A stretch of DNA of 64,000 nucleotides. It comes from Arthrobacter echini (GTDB lineage Bacteria; Actinomycetota; Actinomycetes; Actinomycetales; Micrococcaceae). The notes under the pieces are model-generated. The model was given only the letters and a program-made list of their open reading frames with translations, searched no databases and was not told where the DNA came from. The translations under genes were made by a program, and so were the position numbers. Below are positions 15,646 through 23,847 of this stretch, piece after piece. Each line of letters begins with the position of its first letter. Position 1 is the stretch's first letter. The DNA lies in assembly GCF_008107445.1 (NCBI RefSeq), contig NZ_VSLD01000003.1, positions 124,001 to 188,000 of the forward strand, read 5' to 3'.

Positions 15646-16599
15646 ATGGGGCGCTACGTCTTCACCCGGCTCTGGCAGTCGGTGCTCACACTGGTCCTCG
15701 CCTCCCTCGTGGTCTTCATCGGGGTACGTCAGCTCCCCGGCGATCCGGCGCTCGCGATGGCGGGAGAGGAGGCGAGCCCGGAGCAGCTGGCCGCCGTCCG
15801 CGCCGATCTCGGGCTCGACCAGCCGCTCCTCACGCAGTACTTCTCCTTCGTCCGCAACATGTTCCAGGGAGACTTCGGCGAATCGACGCGCACCGGCACG
15901 CCCGTCACCGAGCTCGTCGCGACCACACTGCCGGTGACGCTCTGGCTCTCGGCCTACGCGATCGTCGTGGCGATCGTCGTCGGGATCCTCCTGGGCGTCG
16001 TCGCCGAACGCTTCAGGGGACGCTGGCCCGAGTGGGTGGCCAACGCCATGGCCCTGATCGGACTGTCCGTACCGAACTTCTGGCTCGGCATCCTCGCGAT
16101 CCTCTATCTCGCCGTGACGCTGGGGTGGTTCCCGGCGTCGGGCTACGTGGACGTGCTCTCGGACCCGCTCCGCGGTCTCTACTATCTGACCCTGCCGGCC
16201 CTGATCCTCGGGACGGGCCTCGCTGCGGTGATCATGCGGCAGACGCGGGCGTCCATGATCGAGACCATGACCACCGACTACGTCCGGACCGCGCGTGCGA
16301 AGGGCCTCGGGCGAGGACGCGTCCTCGTGCGCTACGGTCTGCGGAACTCGCTGATCGTCGTCGTGACGATCGTCGGCCTGCAGCTCGGCGGCCTCATCTC
16401 CGGGGCCGTGGTCACGGAGCGGATCTTCGCGCTGCCCGGGTTCGGCAAGCTCACGCTCGACGCCGTCTTCACGCGTGACTATCCCGTCATCCAGGCCGTG
16501 GTGCTGATCATCACCGTCAGCTACATCCTGATCAATCTCGCCGTGGACATCCTGTACTCGGTGATCAACCCGAAGATCCGTGTCGGAGGAGCTGCCTGA
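15646..16599 (+). CDS. peptide ABC transporter permease (DppB/GsiC type)
   Basis: A 317-residue membrane protein with about six helices. It opens with the typical DppB-type N-terminus (YVFTRLWQSVLTLVLASLVVFIGVRQLPGDPA) and has the long loop with DLGLDQPLLTQYFSFVRNMFQGDFGES. The EAA loop that contacts the ATPase is TDYVRTARAKGLGRGRVLVRYGLRNSL. GGAAGGAG at 15631-15638 is the ribosome site. Only one base separates it from the stop of the binding-protein gene, and its own stop overlaps the next ATG by one base (TGATG). Confidence 0.92.
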   Translation: MGRYVFTRLWQSVLTLVLASLVVFIGVRQLPGDPALAMAGEEASPEQLAAVRADLGLDQPLLTQYFSFVRNMFQGDFGESTRTGTPVTELVATTLPVTLWLSAYAIVVAIVVGILLGVVAERFRGRWPEWVANAMALIGLSVPNFWLGILAILYLAVTLGWFPASGYVDVLSDPLRGLYYLTLPALILGTGLAAVIMRQTRASMIETMTTDYVRTARAKGLGRGRVLVRYGLRNSLIVVVTIVGLQLGGLISGAVVTERIFALPGFGKLTLDAVFTRDYPVIQAVVLIITVSYILINLAVDILYSVINPKIRVGGAA

Positions 16600-17489
16600 T
16601 GGCCGTCGAAACACTGACCCCTGCAGAGGGTGGCGCCGGACTCGGCTCCGGCCGCGGCCGTATCCTGTCCTCGCTCCGGCACAATCCGCTGGGCATCGCG
16701 GGCGGCATCATGCTCCTCGTCGTCGTGCTCGCCGCACTCCTGGCCCCGATCCTCGCGCCCTACCCGCCCACCGAGGTGCACTTCGACACCCCGTTCCAGC
16801 GGCCCCTGACCGAGGGCTTCCCGCTCGGCACGGACGACCTGGGGCGCGATGTCCTCTCGCGCCTGCTGTTCGGCATCCAGACCTCACTGCAGGTGGGGGT
16901 GCTCTCGGTGCTCCTGGCCGTGGTCATCGGGACCCCGCTCGGTCTCCTGGCCGGCTACTCCCGCGGTTTCGACGCCGTGATCTCCCGGCTCACCGATGTC
17001 ACCCTGGCCTTCCCGTTCCTCATCATCGCCGTCGGACTCGCCGCGATCAGCGGTCCCAGCCTGGGCAATGCCGCGATCGCCCTGGGGATCGCGCAGATCC
17101 CCACCATGATCCGCGTGGTCCGCGGAGAGACGCTGCGGATCAAGGAGAGCGACTTCGTGCTCGGCGCCCGAACCATGGACGCCTCGCCCGCCTGGATCAT
17201 GCTGCGGCACGTGCTGCCGAACGCGACCTCGGCCATCATCGTGCAGGCGACGGTCATCATGCCCGTGGCGGTCATCGGTGAGGCCCTGCTGTCCTTCCTC
17301 GGACTCGGTATCCAGCCGCCCACACCCAGCCTGGGCATCATGCTCTCCGACGCCCAGCAGTACATCTTCCGGGCGCCCAGCGCTGCGATCTTCCCGGGCC
17401 TGGCGATCGCCGCGATCTGCCTGGCCTTCAACCTCTTCGGGGACGCCCTCCGCGACGCCTTCGACCCGACCGACACCACCCGAAAGTGA
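16599..17489 (+). CDS. peptide ABC transporter permease (DppC/GsiD type)
   Basis: A 296-residue second membrane subunit. Typical features are LRHNPLGIAGGIMLLVVVLAALLAPILAPYPP (the N-terminal OppC-like region), HFDTPFQRPLTEGFPLGTDDLGRDVLSRLLFG, which is diagnostic of DppC/OppC, and an EAA loop ESDFVLGARTMDASPAWIMLRHVLPN. It pairs with the preceding permease to form the translocation channel. Its start codon shares a base with the previous stop, which implies coupled translation. Confidence 0.92.
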   Translation: MAVETLTPAEGGAGLGSGRGRILSSLRHNPLGIAGGIMLLVVVLAALLAPILAPYPPTEVHFDTPFQRPLTEGFPLGTDDLGRDVLSRLLFGIQTSLQVGVLSVLLAVVIGTPLGLLAGYSRGFDAVISRLTDVTLAFPFLIIAVGLAAISGPSLGNAAIALGIAQIPTMIRVVRGETLRIKESDFVLGARTMDASPAWIMLRHVLPNATSAIIVQATVIMPVAVIGEALLSFLGLGIQPPTPSLGIMLSDAQQYIFRAPSAAIFPGLAIAAICLAFNLFGDALRDAFDPTDTTRK

Positions 17490-17493
17490 CCCG

Positions 17494-19302
17494 ATGACCT
17501 ACACACCCCCAGAGCCGTTCACCACCAGACCCACACTGCGGGGCACTTTCGGCATGAGTGCCTCCACGCACTGGCTCGCCACCGCCTCCGCTCAGGCCGT
17601 CCTGGAGCGCGGCGGCAACGCGTTCGACGCCGCCGTCGCCGGAGCCTTCGTGCTGCACGTCGTCGAACCCCACCTCAACGGCCCCGGCGGCGACATGACC
17701 GGTGTCTTCGCCACCGCCGAGGAGCCGGGCCGGCCGATCGTCCTCATGGGTCAGGGCCCGGCACCGGCCGCCGCCACACGCGAGCACTATCTGGCCGAGG
17801 GCCTCGACCTCGTCCCCGGCGCCGGCGCCCTCGCCGCAGCGGTGCCGGCCGCCGTCGACGCGTGGCTGCTCCTGCTGCGCGATCACGGTACCTGGGAACT
17901 CGGCGACGTCCTGGCCTTCGCTTGTCGCTACGCCCGCGACGGCCACCCCGTCCTCGGGCGCGTCGGTGCGACCATCGCCACGGTCGCCGAGCTGTTCACG
18001 GAGCACTGGCCCACCTCTGCGGCGCTCTGGATGCCCGACGGCGTCCCGCCGCGCGAGGGCGACATCATCCGGAACGAGGCGTACGCAGGCGTCCTCGACT
18101 CCCTCGTGGATGCTGCGACCGACGGCGGCACGCGCAGCGAGCGGATCGACTCGGCCAGACTCGAGTGGCGGACCGGACTCGTGGCTCGGGCGGCGGCCGA
18201 ATTCGTCACCACACCCCACCGGCACTCCTCCGGGCTCGATCACGCCGGCGTCATGACGGCGCAGGACTTCGCCGACTTCGAGGCGGGCTACGAGGACGCA
18301 ACCACACTGGAGTTCCGCGGCCACACCATCGCCAAGACCGGCGCCTGGGGCCAGGGGCCGGCGCTGCTGCAGACCCTGGCCATCCTCGACGGCTTCGACG
18401 ACGACCACCTCGATCCGTCCACGGCGCTCGGAGCGCACACCATCCTCGAGGCCCAGAAGCTGGCCTACGCGGACCGGGAGGCCTACTACGGGGACGGCGA
18501 CGTCCCCCTCGAGCACCTCCTCTCTCCCGAGTACGCCGCCGAGCGGCGCGCCCTCATCACGGACACGGCCTCGCTGGAGTTCCGCCCGGGACGCGTCCCC
18601 GGCCGCACGGCGTTCATCCCGCCCCTGCGCACCGACTACACGCCCCCGGCGCTCGCCGACGGCAGCAGCTTCGCCGGCGTGGGTGAGCCGACGGTCTCCC
18701 GGAGCGGCGAGACGCGCGGAGACACCTGCCACATCGACGTCGTGGACTCCGCGGGCAACATGGTCTCCGCGACCCCCAGCGGTGGCTGGCTCCAGTCCTC
18801 GCCGACCATTCCGGAGCTGGGCTTCTGCCTCGGCTCACGCCTGCAGATGACGTGGCTCGAAGAGGGGGCGCCCTCCACCCTGCAGCCGGGAAAGCGGCCC
18901 CGCACCACACTCACCCCGACGCTCGTCCTGAAGGACGGGGAGCCCGTGGTCGCGCTGGGCTCACCCGGCGGTGACCAGCAGGACCAGTGGCAGCTGCTCT
19001 ACCTGCTGCGGACCATCGTCGGCGGGTACACGCCGCAGGAGGCCATCGACGCCCCCGCCCTCCACACCACGTCCGTCCCGGGGTCGTTCTGGCCGCGCAC
19101 CTGGGAGCCCGGCGGCGCCGTCGTCGAGGACCGGCTGGGCGAGGACGTCATCGCCGGGCTCGAGGCCCGGGGGCACGTGATCACGCGGGCGGGGGACTGG
19201 GCGCTCGGACGCCTCTCCTCGGTGGCCAGGAACCCACAGACCGGTGTGCTCTCCGCCGCCGCCAATCCGCGAGGAGCACAGGGCTATGCTGCAGGACGCT
19301 GA
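17494..19302 (+). CDS. gamma-glutamyltransferase family protein, no signal peptide
   Basis: A 602-residue member of the N-terminal-nucleophile gamma-glutamyltransferase family, which hydrolyses or transfers the gamma-glutamyl group of glutathione and related peptides after self-cleavage. Visible motifs are GGNAFDAAVA (residues 40-49), NGPGGD (62-67) and the processing site Gly409-Asp410 / Thr411-Cys412-His413-Ile-Asp-Val-Val-Asp. Thr411 is the expected nucleophile and new N-terminus; the usual second Thr is Cys here. GSPGGDQQDQWQ follows near the C-terminus. The N-terminus has neither a signal peptide nor a membrane helix, so it should work in the cytoplasm on imported substrate. It is embedded in the peptide ABC operon and its last 17 bp overlap the ATPase gene. 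Confidence 0.88.
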   Translation: MTYTPPEPFTTRPTLRGTFGMSASTHWLATASAQAVLERGGNAFDAAVAGAFVLHVVEPHLNGPGGDMTGVFATAEEPGRPIVLMGQGPAPAAATREHYLAEGLDLVPGAGALAAAVPAAVDAWLLLLRDHGTWELGDVLAFACRYARDGHPVLGRVGATIATVAELFTEHWPTSAALWMPDGVPPREGDIIRNEAYAGVLDSLVDAATDGGTRSERIDSARLEWRTGLVARAAAEFVTTPHRHSSGLDHAGVMTAQDFADFEAGYEDATTLEFRGHTIAKTGAWGQGPALLQTLAILDGFDDDHLDPSTALGAHTILEAQKLAYADREAYYGDGDVPLEHLLSPEYAAERRALITDTASLEFRPGRVPGRTAFIPPLRTDYTPPALADGSSFAGVGEPTVSRSGETRGDTCHIDVVDSAGNMVSATPSGGWLQSSPTIPELGFCLGSRLQMTWLEEGAPSTLQPGKRPRTTLTPTLVLKDGEPVVALGSPGGDQQDQWQLLYLLRTIVGGYTPQEAIDAPALHTTSVPGSFWPRTWEPGGAVVEDRLGEDVIAGLEARGHVITRAGDWALGRLSSVARNPQTGVLSAAANPRGAQGYAAGR

Positions 19303-20950
19303 GAACATCCTCGAGGTGACCGATCTCGAGGTCGGCTTCGGCGGGACCCCTGTCCTGCACCGGATCAGCTTCTCGATGCGGCGCGGGGAGCGCGTAGCCA
19401 TCGTGGGACAGTCGGGCTCCGGGAAGTCGACCGCCATCGGCGCGATCCTGCGGCTGTTGCCCGGCAGTGGACGGATCACGCAAGGGTCGATCGTGCTGGG
19501 CGGCGGAACGACGAGGGGCGAGGTCGAGGACCTCGCCACCGCCTCCGAACCCGTCATGCGGGCCATCCGCGGGGAGCGGATCGGCCTGGTCCCGCAGGAC
19601 CCGATGTCCAATCTGAACCCGGCCATGAGGATCGGCGCGCAGGTCGCCGATGCCCTCGTGGCCAATCGGACGACCGAGGGGAAGCCGGATCGCGCGCAGA
19701 TCCGCAGCCAGGCCGTGGCGCTCCTGGCCGAGGCGGGTATCCCCGATGCCGAGCGCCGCTACGGCCAGTACCCGCACGAGTTCTCGGGCGGCATGCGGCA
19801 GCGTGTCCTCATCGCGATTGCGCTCGCAGGGAAACCCGAACTGCTCATCGCGGACGAGCCCACCTCGGCGCTCGACGTCACGGTGCAGCGGCAGATCCTC
19901 AACCACCTGCAGTCGCTCGTGGACGCGCGCGGGACCTCCCTGCTATTCGTCACTCACGACCTCGGCCTGGCCGCGGACCGGACGGACAGGATCATCGTCA
20001 TGTCGGAGGGCCGCATCGTGGAGGTGGGCACTCCCCGGGAGATCCTGCTCGATCCCCAGCAGGAGTACACCCGGCAGCTCGTCGCCGCCGCGCCGTCGGT
20101 CGCCGCGGCCCTCGGCGCCGGCACCCTCGCCGATCCGACACCGGGTGTCCCCGCCCCGGCCGCCGCCCGATCCATTCTGGTGGTGGAGAACCTGGTCAAG
20201 GAGTTCGCCCTGCGCGGCCAGCGGGGCAGCAGCATCCGCGCGGTGGACAACGTCTCCTTCGAGGTGGAGCGGGGTACCACCATGGCCGTGGTGGGGGAGT
20301 CCGGCTCCGGGAAGACCACGGTGGCCCGGATCATCCTGGGCCTGGAGACGGCATCGTCCGGTCGGGCGCTGATCGACGGCGAATCCCTGACCACCACGCG
20401 CGGTGCCCAGCGCCGGGCCCTCCGCCGTAAGGTGCAGCCCGTCTTCCAGGATCCGTACGGTTCGCTGGACCCCACCTACAGCATCGAGCGCCTCATCGAC
20501 GAGCCGCTGCGGATTTTCGGTGTGGGCAGCCGCAGCAGCCGCCAGGACCGCGTAGCGGAGCTGCTCGATCAGGTGGCGCTCCCACGCACCGTGGCCCAGC
20601 GCCGGCCCAACGAACTCTCCGGCGGACAGCGGCAGCGTGTCGCCATCGCCCGCGCGCTCGCCCTCGAACCAGAACTCCTCATCTGCGACGAGGCCGTCTC
20701 CGCGCTGGATGTGCTCGTCCAGGACCAGATCCTGACCCTGCTGGCGGATCTGCAGGACAGGCTCGGGCTCACCTATCTCTTCATCACGCATGATCTGTCG
20801 GTGGTGCGCCAGATCGCCCACAGTGTCGTTGTGATGAGATCCGGCATCGTCGAGGAGAATGGCACCGTGGACGAGGTCTTCAATCATCCGACGGCGGACT
20901 ATACGCGGGAGCTCCTCGGGGCCATCCCCGGTGCGGCCTTTGCGGCCTGA
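19286..20950 (+). CDS. fused double ATPase of the peptide ABC transporter (DppD-DppF type)
   Basis: A 554-residue protein with two complete ATP-binding cassettes in one chain, as in GsiA. The first has Walker A GQSGSGKST (residues 41-49), signature FSGGMRQRV and Walker B LLIADEPTSALD. The second, after a Pro/Ala linker near residue 300, has Walker A GESGSGKTT, signature LSGGQRQRV and LLICDEAVSALD. Both carry the downstream His-loop (FVTHDLG, FITHDLS). GAGGAG at 19271-19276 precedes ATG 19286, which lies within the end of the gamma-glutamyltransferase gene. It energises the two permeases upstream. Confidence 0.92.
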   Translation: MLQDAENILEVTDLEVGFGGTPVLHRISFSMRRGERVAIVGQSGSGKSTAIGAILRLLPGSGRITQGSIVLGGGTTRGEVEDLATASEPVMRAIRGERIGLVPQDPMSNLNPAMRIGAQVADALVANRTTEGKPDRAQIRSQAVALLAEAGIPDAERRYGQYPHEFSGGMRQRVLIAIALAGKPELLIADEPTSALDVTVQRQILNHLQSLVDARGTSLLFVTHDLGLAADRTDRIIVMSEGRIVEVGTPREILLDPQQEYTRQLVAAAPSVAAALGAGTLADPTPGVPAPAAARSILVVENLVKEFALRGQRGSSIRAVDNVSFEVERGTTMAVVGESGSGKTTVARIILGLETASSGRALIDGESLTTTRGAQRRALRRKVQPVFQDPYGSLDPTYSIERLIDEPLRIFGVGSRSSRQDRVAELLDQVALPRTVAQRRPNELSGGQRQRVAIARALALEPELLICDEAVSALDVLVQDQILTLLADLQDRLGLTYLFITHDLSVVRQIAHSVVVMRSGIVEENGTVDEVFNHPTADYTRELLGAIPGAAFAA

Positions 20951-21638
20951 CCAGGACTCCGCGGCACCGCAGCGCGTGCTCGACGCGATCCGCCGGGACA
21001 TCATCTTCGGTGCCCTGGTGGCCGGTTCCCGCGTCACCGAGGCCGCGCTGGCCGCCAAGTACGGTGTGTCGCGCGTGCCGGTACGGGAGGCGCTGCGGGC
21101 GCTGGAGGCCGAGGGGTTCGTGGAGTCCCGGCCCTATGCCGGCTCCACCGTCGCCGAGATCCCGCTCGACGACGCCGAGGACCTGTTCGCCGTGCGTGGC
21201 GTGATCGAGTCCACCATCGCCCGTCGTGCTGCCCGCCGGGCGGCGGAGCAGTTCGCCGGCGATGCCCCGAACAGTCGCTGGTGGACCGCACGCCGGACAC
21301 TGACGGACATCCTCGACGCCGGCGATCGCGCCGTCGCCGCCGACGCCCTGGCGGAGCTGCCCGAACTGAACATCCGGTTCCACCTGGGGGTCGCGGAGCT
21401 CAGCGGCAGCGCCTCCCTGGCGGCCCTGCTCCGCCAGATCTCCGGGAAGATCGAGTGGCTCTACGCCGTCGACGTGGACCATCGGGGCAAGCAGTCCTGG
21501 GGGGAACACCGGGCCATCATGGCGGCGATCGACGCCGGGAACGAGCCCGATGCCGGGCGACTCATGGCCGGGCACGTGGACTCCTCCCGCCGCGGCTACC
21601 TGCAGCGCTTCGCGGGGCCGGAGCAGGCCGCCGAGTAG
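20931..21638 (+). CDS. GntR family transcriptional regulator, FCD subfamily
   Basis: A regulator of about 235 residues. The N-terminal winged helix-turn-helix reads VLDAIRRDIIFGALVAGSRVTEAALAAKYGVSRVPVREALRALEAEGFV. The C-terminal all-helical FCD domain contains the His-bearing helices expected to bind a metal and a carboxylate ligand (NIRFHLGVAEL, WGEHRAIMAAI, MAGHVDSSRRGY). The best start is GTG 20931, inside the ATPase gene (20-bp overlap), which makes this the last gene of the peptide-uptake operon. FCD regulators usually repress until a small acid or amino acid binds; the paired palindromes at 13886-13929 are the likely target. Confidence 0.88.
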   Translation: MRPLRPDQDSAAPQRVLDAIRRDIIFGALVAGSRVTEAALAAKYGVSRVPVREALRALEAEGFVESRPYAGSTVAEIPLDDAEDLFAVRGVIESTIARRAARRAAEQFAGDAPNSRWWTARRTLTDILDAGDRAVAADALAELPELNIRFHLGVAELSGSASLAALLRQISGKIEWLYAVDVDHRGKQSWGEHRAIMAAIDAGNEPDAGRLMAGHVDSSRRGYLQRFAGPEQAAE

Positions 21639-21654
21639 GGTTCCGCCGGGCCGA

Positions 21655-22911
21655 CTACAGGAACGGGCGCAGGGGGGCGAGGATGATCTCGCTCGCGCGG
21701 GCCACGAAGTGGCGGCGGTCCCATTCCTCCTCCGTCAGCACACGGCTGTTCGAGGAATCGACCTCGAAGATGTTCTCCATGATGGCCGCGAGCTCCTGGT
21801 CGAAGATCTCGAGATTGATCTCGTAGTTCCCCGTGAGGCTGAGCCGGTCGATATTGGCGGTTCCCACCGTGCTCCACTGGCCGTCGATCGTCGCGGTCTT
21901 CGCATGGATCATGGAGTTCTGGTACAGCAGGATCTGCACCCCGGCACCGATCAGCGACGAGTAGAAGCCGCGTGACAGCCAGTCCGAGACCACGTGGTTG
22001 GAGTCCTCCGGCAGGAGGACGCGCACGTCCACCCCGCGCCGGCTCGCCCTGAGCAGTGCATCGAGGATCTGGCGGTCCGGGATGAAGTAGGCCGTGGTCA
22101 TGAAGATGTGCCGCTGGGCGCGGTTGATCGCGTCGAGGTACATCCCGCGGATGGGGAACACGAGATTCGCCGGGATGTTGTTCACCGCGCGGATCCGGGG
22201 TTCCCAGAAGGTGGCACTGAGATCGGGCAACTCGGTCCGGCCGGCCCTCGCGCGCAGATTCCAGAAGCCGACGAACGCCTCCCGCAGATCCCAGACGCTC
22301 GGGCCGCGGACCTCGAGGTGCGTGTCGCGCCACTTGGTCGCGTACAGGGAGCCGATATTGTATCCGCCCACGAATCCGACCTCGTCGTCGACCACCAGCA
22401 GCTTCCGGTGGTCCAGCCCCGTGCCGCGGATATTGGTGAAGAGGATGGAGAGGCGGAGCACGGGGAAGCGATAGGCGTTGACGAGCGGGTGCCACGAGTA
22501 GAAGGACGGCCTGACCACCAGATTCGCGAATCCGTCGTAGATGACGAAGACCTTCACGCCGCGCTCCGCCGCCCTGTTGACGGCATCCCGGAAGCGGGCG
22601 CCGACGGCGTCACCCTTCCAGATGTACGTCTCGAGCAGAACCTGGTGCTCGGCCCCGTCGATCGCCCCGATCATCGCGTCGAAAAGATCCTCGCCGTAGG
22701 TGTAGACGGTGGTCGCGGTCTCGCCGATGGTCGTGCTGAAGGTCCCGGGTTGGGGAAAGCCCTCGCGCTTGGTGCGCTGCCGCTTCTGGTAGGCATCCAC
22801 GGCCACGAGCCCCCCGATCACGACGACCTGCGCCGAGACCACCGCCAGGGCAGCGCGCCTGGCGGTGGTGCGGGCAAATCCCATGATCGTTTGATGCTTC
22901 GTCGAGCCCAT
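21655..22911 (-). CDS. cardiolipin synthase-like phospholipase D family protein
   Basis: A 418-residue protein with one N-terminal membrane helix (residues about 15-40) and two PLD domains. The HKD motifs are His168-x-Lys170-x4-Asp175 (DHRKLLVVDD) and His336-x-Lys338-x4-Asp343 (IHAKTATIDG). LETYIWKGD and GYNIGSLYATKWRDTH are typical of bacterial ClsA/ClsB-type enzymes that condense phosphatidylglycerol to cardiolipin. It has one helix instead of the two in E. coli ClsA. It stands alone, with its end facing the GntR gene 16 bp away. A related phosphatidyltransferase or nuclease activity cannot be excluded. Confidence 0.85.
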   Translation of the reverse strand: MGSTKHQTIMGFARTTARRAALAVVSAQVVVIGGLVAVDAYQKRQRTKREGFPQPGTFSTTIGETATTVYTYGEDLFDAMIGAIDGAEHQVLLETYIWKGDAVGARFRDAVNRAAERGVKVFVIYDGFANLVVRPSFYSWHPLVNAYRFPVLRLSILFTNIRGTGLDHRKLLVVDDEVGFVGGYNIGSLYATKWRDTHLEVRGPSVWDLREAFVGFWNLRARAGRTELPDLSATFWEPRIRAVNNIPANLVFPIRGMYLDAINRAQRHIFMTTAYFIPDRQILDALLRASRRGVDVRVLLPEDSNHVVSDWLSRGFYSSLIGAGVQILLYQNSMIHAKTATIDGQWSTVGTANIDRLSLTGNYEINLEIFDQELAAIMENIFEVDSSNSRVLTEEEWDRRHFVARASEIILAPLRPFL

Positions 22912-23015
22912 GCGCTTCAGCGTATAGCCTCGTCACGGTTCGGTTCGGCGTGCTGATGCTCCGGCGCGCCACGCCTCAACGCCCGAAGCGCTGTCGACCG
23001 ACGCCATCGTGCGTG

Positions 23016-23762
23016 CTATCCGGGGTCGTCCTGCTGCTGCGGACCCGGCGCAACGTCTGCCGGCGGATCCTGCTGTGGAGCGTCATCCTGCGGTTGCGGA
23101 GCCTGCGGGGCCTCCTCCTGCGGGGACGTCGGTACACCCGGCCCCGGTGTGACCGGGTCCTCGCTGGTCTCGTCCGGCGTGGCCTCGTCCTGGTTGGTCC
23201 CGTCCTGCTGCGGGTCCGGGGTCGTGTCTTCCTGAGGACCTTCTGGCCGGGGGCTCTCCTCGTCCGTCCCGGAACCAGGAGAGCCGCCGAAGCCCGGGAT
23301 CGACGTGCCGCTCTCGGTCTTGCTGCTGCCGCCGGTGTAGGAGGAGACCGGGCGGCCGGTGGTGAGTTCGAAGGCCAGGATCAACGCCATCGCGATGGCG
23401 AAGACCGCCGCACCCGTCCCCAGGACTCGCTTCCACGGGAGCGTGCGGAGTCTTCGCTGCCAGGAGACGGCGACGGGTGCGGTGTCCTCCCCAACGGGCG
23501 GTGACGGCGCGTCGTCGTCCTGGAAGTCGGGCGGAACACCATCCGGTCCGCTGCGGCTCGATCGGGCGCGATCCGCGGTCTGCAGGACCCGTTCCTTGGT
23601 CACCTGCAGAGACCTGGAGTACAGCGCCCCGCCGATCGTGATGACGAGGCTGCCGAGCGCAGCCCCGATCAACGTCCCGGCGACGCCCAGCGTCGACAGC
23701 AGTACCGCGGAGGAGACGGCTCCCAGCGCGGAACCGATCGACTGGGTCCAGCTGATCTTCAT
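23016..23762 (-). CDS. two-helix membrane protein with acidic Pro/Gln-rich tail
   Basis: A 248-residue protein of unknown function. Residues about 10-48 are a Gly/Ala/Leu-rich hydrophobic region, residues 50-105 are charged, a second helix lies near 113-132 (VLGTGAAVFAIAMALILAFEL), and the last 110 residues are low-complexity: Pro, Gln, Asp, Glu, Ser and Thr with repeated PQxD and TPDE-like units. The order suggests a cytoplasmic middle part and an exported or wall-spanning tail. ATG 23762 is followed by a plain lysine start, without a cleavable signal. It follows the G6PDH-like gene in the same direction after 85 bp. Confidence 0.65.
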   Translation of the reverse strand: MKISWTQSIGSALGAVSSAVLLSTLGVAGTLIGAALGSLVITIGGALYSRSLQVTKERVLQTADRARSSRSGPDGVPPDFQDDDAPSPPVGEDTAPVAVSWQRRLRTLPWKRVLGTGAAVFAIAMALILAFELTTGRPVSSYTGGSSKTESGTSIPGFGGSPGSGTDEESPRPEGPQEDTTPDPQQDGTNQDEATPDETSEDPVTPGPGVPTSPQEEAPQAPQPQDDAPQQDPPADVAPGPQQQDDPG

Positions 23763-23847
23763 GCGGTGCTCCTGATTCTCCTGGTTCCACCCCGATCCGG
23801 CTCACCGGACCGGATCCTGCGCGGAAGCGGACCGACCTACCGAACGG

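Noticed and set aside
22912-23015. Small gene in the gap between the cardiolipin synthase and the Pro-rich membrane protein genes
   Set aside because: The gap of about 100 bp has no reading frame with a ribosome site; TATACG at about 22924 is more likely part of the synthase promoter.
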